Shown piece by piece: positions 1-12,389 of a DNA stretch of 64,000 bases (position 1 is its first letter; every line of letters begins with the position of its first letter). Position numbers and translations under genes: made by a program. Source of the DNA: Aquanectria penicillioides (taxonomy: Eukaryota > Ascomycota > Sordariomycetes > Hypocreales > Nectriaceae); the NCBI GenBank assembly GCA_003415625.1, contig PYIU01000009.1, positions 2,728,001 to 2,792,000 on the forward strand, in the 5' to 3' direction. A model generated the notes under the pieces. That model saw nothing but the letters and a program-made list of their open reading frames with translations. It did no database searches and was not told the DNA's origin.

Positions 1-1
1 T

Positions 2-645
2 CCCGAAGGCCGGGCCAGGAGGCTCGAGATTCGACATGACGAGAACCGCAAGCAGACCACAATCATGAACTGCAAGACGGTCAGGCTGGACAGCCCAACC
101 AGCGTCGAGATGATGCTCGAGGAGGCCCAAAACAACCGTTCAGTTGCCGCCACCAAGGCCAACGAGCGGTCGTCTCGGTCTCACAGCATCTTCATCCTCA
201 AGCTCATCGGCGAGAACTTTGCAACTGGCGAGCGCTGTGAAGGCACCCTCAACCTAGTCGATCTTGCTGGTTCAGAGCGTCTCAAGCACTCTCAGGCCGA
301 GGGCGAGCGGATGAAGGAAACGCAAAACATCAACAAGAGTCTGAGCTGCCTGGGCGACGTGATCGAGGCCCTCGGCCGAGGGTCGGGTCATGTGCCATAC
401 CGTAACTCCAAGCTGACGCATCTGCTGCAGTACAGCCTCGGGGGAAACAGCAAGACTCTGATGTTTGTCATGGTATCGCCGCTGGAGACGCACCTTAAGG
501 AGACTCTGACAAGTCTTCGATTTGCCACCAAGGTAAGACTTACCCATCATGATAAAATATGACCATACTAACATTGATACTCTAGGTGCACAACACGCAC
601 ATTGGTACTGCCAAGGCAACCAAGAAGATCAAGGGTGACTCGTAG
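2..645 (+). CDS. Kinesin-14 (Kar3/KlpA-type) motor, C-terminal part, 5'-truncated by window
   Basis: The reading frame is open from base 2, so the gene begins upstream of the window. The visible part is the second half of a kinesin motor domain: switch I (SSRSH, near base 170), switch II (DLAGSER, near base 265), and the [13 protein letters not shown] segment near base 390. One intron lies at 533-585 (GTAAGA...CTAG, with a CTAAC branch-like site). The last exon encodes a short tail, [16 protein letters not shown], and stops at 643-645. A motor at the very C-terminus is the hallmark of minus-end-directed kinesin-14 proteins (Kar3, KlpA), which act on spindle microtubules. I infer this class from the C-terminal placement and tail; the neck and coiled coil are outside the window. 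Confidence 0.93.
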
Positions 646-2259
646 GAGGGGACCAGGGTCCCAAGCAAGACGTCGTCGCCACAGGCTGGAGGACGGCGAT
701 AAAATGGAGAGTCTTTCATTAGTGGTGTAGGGCGTTGCAACTTTCAAGCCGGATTTGGTTGCACAGCGGAAAACCGGGATACCTACCATCCCAGGCTAAT
801 GGTGCCTGGCGGCATAAGGCATGTTTCTCTGGTGGGAGTTGGTGTATGTGACTTAAATGCTGCTGTTGATACTCGTCTTTTTTATTTGCAGGCGAGCGGT
901 TTAGCATGGCTGGCTTGGTATGGTTCTGGTCAGAGCCAGGGATCGTTTGGGGTCGGACAGTGGCCCAGGAAGTTGTTTATCTGTTGATTTTGGAGTATTG
1001 TACATTGGCACGAAATGATTATGACAATGTTTACCATGATTTGCTACCATGAGAGGTGATGTCGTCTAGTGGCTTGGCCGAGATGCATAAGAATCCGGGG
1101 CCGCTAGTGGGTTGGGTGACATGCGGCGAAACTTACCCTAGATCCTGAGACTATCACTGATTTCAGCACTTTAACCAGACATCTATTTCATATTTCATAT
1201 CCTATCATTGATTGATTTATTTCTGATACTATTGGTTCATCTTATTTCGCTGTTGTGTAATCATGCCAATGCATCCTCTCATGCGAACTGATGCGGCCTC
1301 AGCTCCATGGTCTCCAACGGTTTGCGGCTCCTCGTGCATCGCTTACCACGCCTCGAACCAGGGCATGGATCAGGGATTCTCCTGAGGAGGGATCAAAACG
1401 ACACGTGAGAAACCTATGGGATTCTTGCTGGAGCGCTTGAGCACGATGATTCAAGAATGGGCTGCCGACGTTGGGGTAGCGGCGTTTAGTGCCTCGATGG
1501 CTTACCCGGGCTTGCATGGCGCTGGAGACTGACAGCTCCAGGCGCCGCTTCAGTGGCGGGACGGTATCGAGTGCCCCCAAAGGCCCTCCGTTGCCGCTAA
1601 CCGCCCAGGCCTTGCACTATGTAGGCGCTGTAACGTGCATGTGCGGTGGGAGGAAAGCGAACCAATGGCGGGGCTTCCCCGGGCAGGTCCACTTATTCTG
1701 CTTTCAACGCAAACCATTCGGCTGAGGCTTGGCTGGCGGGCGGGCTGTTGGCTCTTGATGCCATTTCTCCAACTTCACTTCGCCGGCTTGAGAGATGCGG
1801 AGAAGCAGCGATATTGAGGCATGGAATACAGGCATTGCTGCCGCTTTGACTCGATATCCCTCTAGTCGGTTATCGCGCTCTCTGTGAGGGCTGGTTCCCT
1901 CTGGTTTCCTGCGCCCACTCACGCGACACACACCACAAGCGCCCGCCATCACCACCATCACTGGACGAGACGATACATTTCAATACGATACGCCATACAA
2001 TCTGATCGTCTACGCCCAAGAGACAAGTACAAAGCTACGGGGTCATCGCTTGATGCAGATTCCTTGGCGTTGCATTCTACAAAACGACCTGTTTGCGAAG
2101 CCCTCACCACTGGCAGCTATTCCCTTGGGACACCTCACCCACAGGCTTCTCAACATCTCGTCTTTTCCTGGCCTCTCACCGCACCCTGGTCCAAGGCACC
2201 GAGACAACTAATTACCGCTTGATATTGGCTCCCCGCACTCTCCCCCGCGGGCCTCCGCC
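646..2259. other. Intergenic region
   Basis: This holds the 3' flank of the kinesin gene and the probable promoter and leader of the next gene. Short open frames on both strands show no recognisable protein. From about 1860 the sequence is C/T-rich and A-rich, like a fungal 5' untranslated region. No RNA gene or repeat was seen. Confidence 0.5.
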
Positions 2260-3126
2260 ATGACTAAATCCGCGTCCGGCCTAGGAACATCCATCTGGGC
2301 CAGCAGGAAGCCTCGTCTGTCGAGACCCTGGCCCAACTCGTCGTCGTCAGTCTCTCTATCAAGCATCGCCTCAGCACCAGCCACCTCTTCAACCTCAGGG
2401 TTAGCCTCGGCTGCCACGGCCGACTTGCCTAAGCCCCCGGTCTCTGTCACGTCCGCCGCCGGCGCCGCCACTGCTTCTGCGGCCCCCACCTCCGGTACCC
2501 GCCTGACCCCGTCTCAAGCCTTCCACCGCTTCGAGCAGGCGTGTCAGCGGCTCCGATGGAAGTTTTTGGACCTGCAGACGTCGTACCAGCGTGCGAATAA
2601 CCCAGAAGATTACGGATTCACAAAGGCGGACGCCGAGCGGAACTTCAAGGTTGACTTTCACGAATTCTATGTATGGATTGAGCAGGCTATTGTGTTGTTG
2701 CTGCTCATATTTGGCGTGACAATCTCGCGCACGGCTTACGGCACCGGCCAAAACCATGCATATCACCACAACGTCCTCAAGGCTCTCGAAGACGAAGAAT
2801 GCCCTGTATACAACGCCCTGGGCCGTGGTGAGGTCAACCAGGCATTGTGGAAGGCCAAGGAGCTCCGCAACCGATGGAAAGACGCAGCCGAGGGGCGGGA
2901 GACGCCACCTCTCAAGATGTACGACCTGACATGGATCGTTGCCACGGTTCTGGGCGGGCTCGAGGAGGGCTACGGGGTGGCCACCCAGCAGGTCGAGCGT
3001 GAGCTGCAGATGGAGACGGAGCGGGCGCAGGAGCAGGCCAACAGCGGCAATGACATGGGAGTTCTTGGCGATAGGGATGACGAGTGGGAGTGGATGGTGG
3101 AGCCGATGGATTGGGAGGCTGCCTAA
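2260..3126 (+). CDS. Conserved fungal protein of unknown function
   Basis: This is a single-exon frame of 288 residues. The N-terminal 85 residues are Ser/Ala/Pro-rich and probably disordered. A structured part follows, beginning with FHRFEQACQRLRWKFLDLQ (from about residue 90), then a region rich in charged and aromatic residues, then a hydrophobic stretch, WIEQAIVLLLLIFGVTIS (about residues 146-163), that could be a membrane segment or a buried helix. The C-terminus is acidic and Trp-rich (EWEWMVEPMDWE). I do not recognise a named domain. The frame is preferred over the antisense frame because its composition is protein-like and it ends cleanly. The ATG at 2260 follows a purine at -3 (GCCATGA) and a pyrimidine-rich leader. 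Confidence 0.7.
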   Translation: MTKSASGLGTSIWASRKPRLSRPWPNSSSSVSLSSIASAPATSSTSGLASAATADLPKPPVSVTSAAGAATASAAPTSGTRLTPSQAFHRFEQACQRLRWKFLDLQTSYQRANNPEDYGFTKADAERNFKVDFHEFYVWIEQAIVLLLLIFGVTISRTAYGTGQNHAYHHNVLKALEDEECPVYNALGRGEVNQALWKAKELRNRWKDAAEGRETPPLKMYDLTWIVATVLGGLEEGYGVATQQVERELQMETERAQEQANSGNDMGVLGDRDDEWEWMVEPMDWEAA

Positions 3127-6100
3127 GGGTGCGGTACGCGGGACGAAGGTCAAAATAAAGGACATGATTCGGGTTCGGAGTTTTTAGGGTGCTTCTGGGA
3201 TGATTCTGAATAAGTCTGGAGTTGGATTAGGTTTCTAGAGGCTAGGCTGGGTGCATGTCGGAGAAAGAGGGTGTCTCACGCTGCGAGGACGATGTTTGAC
3301 GTCTTGGAAATGGAAGAACAGAAGCGCAGCTGTTTGATTGGTGCGCATTCGATGATTTAGAATAGCTTGAGATGGGTTGCGCTATTGCGGTTCCCGTTGT
3401 TTGACCTCGGTCGTATTGTATGTAGATGGCCTCGGCTTTGGCGATGGACCACCCGGGGCAAGGATGGGTTAGGGCTGGACTGGGCGACGACAAGGAGACT
3501 AGAGAAACATATTGTATGCCGTAGCATAGCAGGGATGTGGCACGCCATTGAAGACGATGAAGTGAACTGGCGAACCAAGGATCCTTTGATGTGGTCTGGT
3601 GTATCGGAAGCGTGTTGTATGAGTGCATGGGTTACAGACTACAGACCACTCAATTCAGGTCCCAGTCCCAGTTTCCAGTCTGCAAGTCCAACATCATGGT
3701 ATGACGAGCATCAGAGCACGTATAATTACGACAACGAAAAATCATCTGTGCAAGGGATGACAGAGGAGATGAGGTCAAGCTTCGCCAAGATGTCGATAGA
3801 GGTTGGGATCGGCGCAGACGGCGCAGCCACGCCCCGGAAGTCTAATGCTATGACATGAAACAGAAACCCCCCGACCAGGTCGCCTTGGCCTCACAGTTAT
3901 CAAGCCTGCTCGCCGAGTCTGTCAACCATGAGGCTGAACAGAGGAGACCGGGGCCAGTATCGTAGTCTCCATGTCGAACTATCTGCGGTTCCCATACAGT
4001 TCCATGTATCCGACAGAGCTTGGTTTCCCCTCTCCACGAGCAAGCGAAAAAGTACCAAGGGAGTCAGCTTCCGACAATGACCAGCTTCGAGGGCCACCGT
4101 CCTAGTTTCGGATAGGTATGGGATGCACGACGAAAAAAAAATAAGTGGCTTGAGACGGGTTGAACGGTTTTGAACCGCGGCCGCAGGTGTGATTGGGGCG
4201 CATACAAGAGTCCATCCCTCATCCCGGGCATTGACCATCTAGAAGGCCAAGATTGGGAATGAAATGGAATGCTACGACAAGTTGGAAACGCCGACATGGG
4301 CCAGCTTTCTGATATCACGAAATTGGGGAACGAATGAAGCAAGCACAATCGATGTGTATCGTGCAACTGCGAACCCTGTCGCCAGTGTGAGAAGACGTTG
4401 TCCCCAATAAAAACAAAACCATCCGTAACGCATTCAGATGCTCTAAAATGGGAACCTAGGAACCGCAGAACCTCACGATTATAACATCCTGGTGCTATAG
4501 GTGAAAAAGAAAAAATGAAAAAGATTTTTTTTTAAACCACCACCGCCACATTGTTGTTGTCGTTATCCTTCTCCTTCTCCTTCTCCTGCTGCTGCTGTTG
4601 CTACTACTGCCTCCCCTAAAGGGCTTTATGGCCTTTGGGGCTATTCTATTCGCAATCAGTATATACTAGAATCATTACTTCTATAAGAGAGACATACTAT
4701 ATGGCAGTTGCTATAAAACTTGCGGTGGATGCTGCTGCTGCTGCCTCGGCCACTACTGCCACGGCCGCCACCGTACACATAGGTATATATATATATATAC
4801 ATTTGACATTATATTTAGCTTGTTAGTAACCATTTCACAAGTGTTACTCCTTCCAATCTTTGAACATTATGATGGGATTGGGATGCTAGGGAAGGGCATA
4901 CTTACTCTTAGGGGTTTGGTCAAATAGAGTCAGTATTGGTAGTTTAGGGTCGGTCAAATAAAGTTAAACTATTCAACTATATAAAGATTATTGTTAAGAG
5001 GTCGTATAAGTGCTGCATTATATAGCATGGGCTGAGACCTTTAGGCTGTTAGTGCGGCCCCCCAATTATTCTATTGCCAGTATCCTACGAAAGCGTTCCC
5101 AACATTTGAAACTGGTCTGTTATTCTCTATTTCTATTCTACCTTCTTTAATTCATTACTTTCTCTTTTTCGATTCATGTATACCAGGCTCTTGTTAGTCG
5201 CTATTAGTGCTTGCCAGCTAGTAGCTAGCCGCGGCCATCCCTCAGTGTTCTTGGAGCAAGCGCCCTGGGTTTTTCTACGCTTGATGACACCCGTATACCA
5301 TAATTATCTGGACTTATCGATTCAAGGAATTTTCCTCTCTTCTATTGATTATTTGCAGTGCGCAATCTGCTCGCTCTGTTTGCGCGACTCAGTTCCCTTC
5401 CCTTAGCATCCTACCGCGCGAGGCATGCCCAGCGGCAATTGGCTTTGCATCTTGGAATGACTTGAATACTAGTACAGTCATTCTGGCAATATCTGCAGTT
5501 CATTATGAATTTTACAAAAAGGTGAGGCTTCCTGCTGTCTTTCCAGGCAGTCAGGGGCAACCAAGTCCGCGTTGCTCAAGTTTGCCATTCCAACATCTGA
5601 ACTGGAAGTAACAATTCTCTTGGCCCAACATTTTTTTGTACTCGCGATACCTTCCAGTAGCCAGGGGATGATTTCAATCTCAACGGCAGAACCTCCCACT
5701 GCACTTATCACAACAGCCACTCCCCATCAACGACCTCGCGCCACAAGCTGACTAACTGTCACTCGTCTCATTTCCATTGGTAGGGACGGCATTCTTTTCA
5801 CTGTGCTTGTGGTGAGCAATCTTAGACTCGATATCCCCTGCTTCGGCCCTCGTCATGGCGCTTGTCTCGACATCGGCCAACCATGCTTTTTTCCCCGTGA
5901 GTGGCAAAAGAAATTCTTGTCGTCGAATATAGCTTCAACGACATGGACAAGTTCTTTGCCAGCGGCAAGAACCCCGTTGCCGTCGCACGCCGCATGACCA
6001 AGGAGATGAAGGAAGGCCGTTACCGACCGGCGGGAGCGGAGTCTTTGGACAACCAGAAGGGCGATGAGTAGCAGGATGTTACTCACAAGGCATGATTTTA

Positions 6101-6885
6101 GTCGGGGGACACAAATTATTGAGTCTACGAAGGGAATGATACCTAAGACTAAGTAGGTTGACGAGCGTCTAGCCTCGCGAGGCCGTAAATCAACCTCTGC
6201 CTGCATTGCAGCTCATTAAAAAAGCACATGTTGATAACTTCATGATCTCCGCGTTTATGGCCGTGACTGATTGCTCATTTGGTCCACAGAACAGGACCGA
6301 TAAGAGGCGCACAGATAGTTCGGGCGTACATAGCCGCCCGGTCCCAGGTGTCTCGGAACAGCTCACTAAGCTGTTTTGGTGGCACCTTGGCGGGCATATG
6401 ATGCCATGTCCCGGAGCACGCCTCACAACTGCCGAATGTCTCAACAGAGCAGAAGCGGTCGATGCACAGCTCGGCGCGGGAACACAGCATCCGAGGAATA
6501 AGGCACAACCCGATAGCCACTAAGGATGCCCGCTAGAGATCGGTTGGGAAATGTTCACTTTGTGGATGTCTTTGATTCGACGGATGCAAAAGAGGAAATG
6601 AAGCCTGCTGCATGGCGTTTTGGATGCTGCACAACGAAAACCTACAATGCATAATAAATGTTTGCTGTTGCACCTACGCCTGTGGTACGCTGCTGTTTTG
6701 TGTGTCATGTCTTGGCCGGGCAAGACGACGCGATGCAACCTCTTTCAAGTGCGGTGAATACGCAGGAATGTTTTTTCAGCTTGATGCCCAAGAATTTCGG
6801 TGTATAAATGAATCAGCTGGCCCCTCTCCAATATGATGGGTTAGTTTGTGGCCGCGTCCATCTTGAGGCTTGATAATCCGTCAAC
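3127..6885. other. Gene-poor region with AT-rich patch
   Basis: No convincing gene was found. Around 4540-4780 there are short pyrimidine and GCT/GCC triplet runs. From about 4620 to 5420 the sequence is AT-rich with many TATA, CTAG and TTAA words, which could be a decayed, mutated repeat. A 42-residue open frame at 5943-6071 (starting MDKFFASGKNPVAVARR) looks protein-like, but it has no clear upstream exon and cannot be assigned. The end of the interval is the P450 promoter. Confidence 0.45.
6803..6808 (+). promoter_or_regulatory. TATA-like element of the P450 gene
   Basis: The sequence TATAAA lies 83 bases before the P450 start codon, a usual distance for a fungal TATA box with a short leader. 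This is inferred from position and sequence only. Confidence 0.4.
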
Positions 6886-8666
6886 ATGGCCAGTCTCCTC
6901 TCTATTATCCCGCCAGTACAGTCATGGCCGATTAGTATCTATGTACTCATATGCCTTGCCTTGGTAGTTGCCTTTGGGGGCATTCTCATGCGCCCGTCAT
7001 TTCCCAAGATGGCGCCCAAGACACATCGCGGACTTCCTCTTTTTGGCTGTGTGGACTTTTGGCGGGCCAGGGCGGACTTTATCGCAGCCGGCACGAAGAA
7101 GAGCAAGACTGGGCAGTTTAGCTTCTACTATGGCCCGCACCCTATTGTATCGCTATCGAGTCCGGAATCCAAGGCGGCGTTTTATTGTCATCGAGGCCTG
7201 AGCACGGATGAGGGGTGAGGATATTGGACGGCCATGATGCATGGGGAAGCGCATGCTAACGTCCACACAGCTACCGCAACTTGTTCGCTGCCGGACCGAA
7301 TACCAAACTCATCCAAGATGAGCGTGAGCTAACCGCGTTCTTCCACGCCTCGATAAAACGCTTCATGCAGAGAGACTACCTCGCCTCATGCCTCCCCTCG
7401 CTCATCACCGACGTGCAGAGCACAATGTCAACTCTGTCCTCTGCGCCAGGAGGAATCATCGATCCTTTCGACAAACTATGGACCATGGTATACCAGCTCA
7501 CGCACAGAACGCTCGGAAGTCACGACATTGCGGACGATCCTAAATTGTTGAAGAGCACCCTCGCGATTTACTCGGACATGGATTCCAGCAACGGGGTTGA
7601 CGTCATGTTCCCGATGATTCCCACCATCAACAAGCTGAAGAAGTTATGGTGCGGTACCCAGCTGCACATGGCATTGAAGAGGATCGTGGAGGATAGGAAG
7701 AGGACCGGGAGGAGAGAAAATGATGCGATGCAAACCCTCCTTGACCAAGGCGCCGACGCTGTCAAAATTTCCGCTGTGAGTTGCACGTCATTCAAAGAGA
7801 ATACCTGCTGACAATGCCAACAGTTCATCATAGGCGCCCTGTTCGCAGGTTTGATCAACACCGGTCTCCATGTCGCCTGGGTGCCCAGCTACATGACGCA
7901 GAATCCCTACTGGTACAAGCGAATTCAAGAGGAGGTCGATTCCGTCGTCTCCAAGCACCGAAGTCGAGAGAGTGAGCACCCAGTTGATGTCCTGCGCAAA
8001 CTCACTCTGGAAGAATGGGAATCGGAGTTTCTTCTCCTTGAATTGGCTCTGCGGGACTCGATTCGTTTGCATCAGCCCGGAACAGCGTTTCGCAAGAACA
8101 TAAGCGGGAAAGACATTGTTGTGAATGATTCAGGAGAAATCATCCCGCGTGATATGTATGCGGTAGGTGGATCAGTCATTCACTAGGTGGAAACAAGTTG
8201 ACGATTTAGGTCTACATGCCGGCTCTCACACACTTGGACGAAAGTCTGTACGAGGATCCATTGAAGTGGGATCCGGGTAGGTATTTGCCTGATCGGGCTG
8301 AGGACAAGAAGACGCAACATGCATATCTCGGCTGGGGCACTGGACTCCATCCATGCGGTAAGTGTATCTTCCCTTAAGAATTGGATATCTTGCTAACAGT
8401 AACAGCTGGAATGAGAGTAAGTTGAAATAGCGAGCCGTGTGCATTTTAATCGATACATGAACGCTAACATTGGATAGTTTGCCAAGTTGGAGGTCACCGT
8501 CTCCACAGTCATGTTCATAACACAATTTGACTTTAGCCTGTGCGATAAAAAGGGTAATTCGGTCAACACATTGCCCCAGACTAACATCAATGATTTATCA
8601 GCTCAAAAGCCCAAGGGGGTATACTTGAAGTGCAAGCCGAGGATGAAAGAGCAACTGCCAGTGTAA
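6886..8666 (+). CDS. Cytochrome P450 monooxygenase
   Basis: Seven exons join into about 491 residues. Introns are 7215-7270, 7776-7823, 8163-8209, 8358-8405, 8417-8477 and 8554-8601; all have GT...AG ends and all junctions keep frame. The exon at 8406-8416 is only 11 bases. An N-terminal hydrophobic anchor (about residues 15-33) suggests an ER membrane enzyme. The haem-binding loop reads WGTGLHPCAG and spans the intron at 8358, with Trp in place of the usual Phe. The I-helix-like segment is GALFAGLINTGLHVAW. The K-helix motif appears as DSIR rather than ExxR, in LALRDSIRLHQPG, a variant I associate with some fungal P450 families. The substrate cannot be told. It could be biosynthetic or detoxifying; no polyketide, peptide or terpene synthase lies nearby. 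Confidence 0.92.
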
Positions 8667-10218
8667 GACTATGAAGTCTAAACTAGTTACAGCAACATTT
8701 CATGCCGCAATGCAAGCTTATTCGTAGCAACCCATTCAAGTAGCAGTGTGGAATTCATCATGCACTATTCCTTTTCTTAGCCTCCGCGACGGTATTGATC
8801 TGCGCCTGAATCTCAGCGGCAAGGGAGCAAGGTGTTCTGGCCCCAGTGCTTCGAACCCGATCCTGTTTCGCCAAGATTAGCATCGATCTTGCATGGGGAA
8901 GACGCTCTGACATATATTTCTACACACTTGTGGTCCTTTAGGTCTTCGTTTCGACAACATTGTGGGTGGTTGGTTTTCGAGGCAAGGTTGTTGTGCCTGT
9001 CCAGGAGGCTTTGAGGAATAGGGTCTGTATGCTCTTGAACAGGACCTGAGCCGGTGGCTTGGGAGCCCCGCTTGGAGAACTGAGAGACTACCTCTTGAGT
9101 GGGCATGTTGGTATCTCAGGGGTCAAGCGAATCTTCGTTCAGTTCGATGTGATTAGCGGTTATGGGATCGGAGAGCAGTGGTTAGGGCAGTTCTGGTGCG
9201 TCGATGATGTAAATGGGATAATAAGGCAAGGAGATGAGGGGCTGGGAGATGGTAATACGTTTTGACATAATTGGTGCTTCTTGCCTTACATACCTAGAGC
9301 AGTGATTCAAGAGGGAAGTGGTACAGCATGCTAACCACATGATGAATGACGTTGTGTCACGGAGCTTTCCAAAACAAATTCAGGCACCAATCATTTTGGA
9401 GAAGGCTGATGGAGAAGTAGTGCATATTTTACTGATTAATAAATGAAATTGAACAAAACCGCCTCGCTACGTCCTTTTGCCTACAATTCCTAACCTTTGA
9501 TGGTGACAATAATGACTACAGGGTAGGCGACGACCGGTCGGGGCTCCGGGGTCCAGAATTTGCGGGGAACTTCGGGGTAAAAAAAGCCGGAATTGGTGGG
9601 GAAGAGGATACCACGACTTTAGAGAGGCGTACTCATAGGCGTATTCATAATCTGCTTAGACCAAGGACGTCAATTCTTATTGACGAAGCTTGAGCAAACC
9701 AGAAACGAGGCTGCTCCGTCCGAAGAAGCACTTCCCATCCAATCCCTGACGGCGGCTGCAGATGTCACCGACAAAGTGTTTATCCCGTCAGTCCACGACA
9801 CGCATTATTCACGATCCCTGCCCCAAGCCAGCTGGGCTAGGCCGTTAGCTACAGAGCTAGTGAGTCAAACTCGCGTGGGTGGGCGCACATTTCTCTCCAT
9901 TTCTCTCGACTTTTACCGGGATGAGCTCTTGGTAGGGGAAAAGTTAACGCCTTGCCCCGCAATCCCGTCAATCAGGTGACAGCCCAGCTCACGGTGCACT
10001 CCGGCCCGTTCAGTCAACCACACCAACGAGAACAGGGGGATGAAATTCAGGTGAAGCTCACAGCCGTGTTTGCGAATTCTTCAACTCGAACTCGACTGCT
10101 CGAGACGCTGCCCTGGGGCCCTGAGGCTGCTCTCTCACGGCCTGATCAGCGCTCACGCCCACGCCTCCGCCAGCCTCCGCCAGCTGATACAGGGATAGAG
10201 ACACAACAACAGGGAGAC
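8667..10218. other. Intergenic region
   Basis: No convincing gene was found. On the minus strand at about 8790-9106 there is a protein-like tail (LAAEIQAQINTVAEAKK) but no coherent gene around it, so it may be a decayed fragment. Near 9535-9575 there are several CGGGG-type words (GGGGCTCCGGGGTCC, TTGCGGGG, TTCGGGG) that resemble zinc-cluster or CreA-type binding sites. The last part is the upstream region of the regulator gene. Confidence 0.4.
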
Positions 10219-12389
10219 ATGTCCTCGCGGGACCGGGACTCACTCCCCAACGACGGCATCAGCGGACGACCTCTCATCCCCCGAGGCACCAGAGCCAGCG
10301 TCAGCGGTGGAATGACCGCCCATGAGCTTGCAGGCGCTCCCACGCCGACCCGTCCAGCGACGTCCGGCCGCAGGTACATCCGCTCGCGGGAGGGCTGTCT
10401 GACGTGCAAGTAGGTGGCAGGAGAAAAATCTCATCCTCCGGACGACACTGACCCATCAAACCCTGTAGACGGCGCAAAGTCAAGTGTGACGAGCAGCGCC
10501 CGAGGTGCTCCCACTGCGAGAGGCTCAACATGGAGTGCAAATGGCGGCCCCAGCCTCGCTCAGCCGCCCAGAGGAGGCAGCCCGCCAACGATATGAGCGG
10601 CCCGGCCCCGAGCAGAACCTCTCGCCGGCCACCGACGCATCTCCTGGCAACTCCGTCTTCCAGCCGGCCCACGCCGTCGACGAGGTCTTTGACTACGCCA
10701 GCTTCATGTGGGACTCGGGCGATTTCTGGCAGCAGGCCAGCCCCGAGATGAGCCAGAATGTGGGACTTGAGGCACACATGCTGGTGAGTTTGCCCACCCC
10801 CCTTATCCGTATCCCGTCGTCTTGCATGCGTCCAGTCCATCCCTGGTGTCCCTGGTGTCCCTGGTGTCCCTGGTGTCCCTGGTGCTCCACCGCTGTGCGT
10901 CTGCGCGGACAGGAAGCTGTTCCTGGGCAGGCTCGGCGCTGTCACTGGGCGAGCTTTCGGGGATCGGCGGATATCAGTCATGTAGTATCGGCGTAGGAAC
11001 CATCATCTAACATTTCAGTCACAGGCGGCGCATTCGCAAATCACGTTCCCTGACAGGACGGCATTCACCAACCCCTTCCCCGCCCCCTCCATCTCTCACA
11101 GCAATGACAGCCAGCAAGACAAGCCAGTCCTGCCGCAGGGAAGCGACAAGTTGATGGAATTCTTTGTCAACTCCGTCAACCCGCCCATCATCTCCGAGGT
11201 TGAGACCCAGAAGAAATGGATCGCTACGCGCCAAGCCGTCGTGGAGATGGCGAATGCTTCGTCAATGGTCCGCTACGCCATCCTGGCCTTTTCAAACCTG
11301 CTCCTGTGCCGCCAAGATGGAAACTGGGCCATGGGGGAGCAAAATTACTATGAACATGCCGTCGCCGAAATTGCCAGTCACGATGGTCATTCTATGGTCG
11401 AACACAGCCCTGGTCGGGAATACCTCCTGGCCACTCTCTTCTTCGTCAGTTATATCGATATCCTCGAGAGCCGGCTTGACGCGGCCCACACCAATCTCAA
11501 GCGGGCCTATCTTTTATTCCAGGGGAGCAACAAGAACAGCTTTACGCCGGCTGAGAAACAGCTGCTGCTGTGGATACGCCTCCTCGACGGGCGAGCGGTT
11601 TCAGCAGGTGGCGATGGCCTGTTCTTGACCAAGGACGACGAGCTCCTGCTGGTCGAGGCCTCGCCCGCCAGCTTCGACGGAGAAGCAGACGATATGTCGA
11701 AACATGATGCCGCCGAAGGTGACATTGAAGACGCCCTTTTCCAAGTCCTCTACCAGCCTGGCGTTGTTTTCTACCAAAAAGTCCAGAGCTTCATGGGTCG
11801 CATATCAAAAATTGATCCCTGGCATCGGTCTCGGGGCACCGTCGAAGACGAAATCGAGGTGATGAACATCGGAGCTTCCATCGCGGCTGACTTGCGGACG
11901 CTGTACGAGCAACGGCCTCCGCTTATGGACTATGCCGTGGCTGGCAAACTAACCGAGCCGCACGTCTCGAAGCACCTGGCTTTTGTCATCACTCGCGCAT
12001 TTCGAACATACCTTTCCAACTATTATGCGAGCAAAGTCCACCTGCACCGCGTCGCCTACAAGAGCCTGCCGCTGACCAAAGAGGCCTCTGACGCGTTGGA
12101 CCAGATCCGGAAGCTCGCTCGCCAGATCGTCGCAGACCTGGAGCCCGAGGACACTCTCCCAGTCAACATGCTCTGGCCTCTGCTGATGCTGGGTGTCGAA
12201 GAGCAAGACGCCAATGAGAAGGTCTGGATCAAGACTCAGATTCTGCGAATGGAAAAGGTGGCCGGCAACGCTCGCATCACGGCCCAGGTGTTGGAGGAAG
12301 TCCAGGCTCGTCAAGAAGCCGCCAAGGCTCGGATGGACATCCGGGCAGTTATGCATGCCGTGTTCAACTCGTGCTTCGCGATCGTCTAG
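10219..12389 (+). CDS. Zn2Cys6 transcription factor, with one apparent frame break
   Basis: Exon 1 (10219-10409) and exon 2 (10469-10783) are joined by a 59-bp intron inside the zinc cluster. They encode CLTCKRRKVKCDEQRPRC followed by SHCERLNMEC, a complete C-x2-C-x6-C-x5-C-x2-C-x6-C binuclear cluster. A second intron, 10784-11018, leads to exon 3, a long helical C-terminal domain like the fungal-specific domain 2 of UGA3-type regulators (inferred). In exon 2 the frame that encodes the cluster stops at 10751, while the protein-like sequence continues in another frame (VDEVFDYASFMWDSGDFW). One missing C in the CCC run at 10567-10569 would join them, and the joined length is then a whole number of codons (about 625 residues). 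The start at 10219 is the first suitable ATG; the frame is open further upstream. The gene lies 670 bp before the aldolase gene on the same strand, so it may regulate it. Confidence 0.85.
10841..10883 (+). repeat. 9-bp minisatellite within an intron (CCCTGGTGT units)
   Basis: About four to five tandem copies of CCCTGGTGT lie inside the second intron of the regulator gene. This intron is unusually long (235 bp) for the window, and the repeat accounts for part of that. Confidence 0.85.

Noticed and set aside
5943..6071. 42-residue frame starting MDKFFASGKNPVAVARR
   Set aside because: Protein-like but very short, with a stop upstream in frame and no convincing joining exon; kept only as a note.
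8790..9106. Minus-strand tail with LAAEIQAQINTVAEAKK
   Set aside because: Could be the end of a gene, but no start, motif or consistent exon structure could be built.
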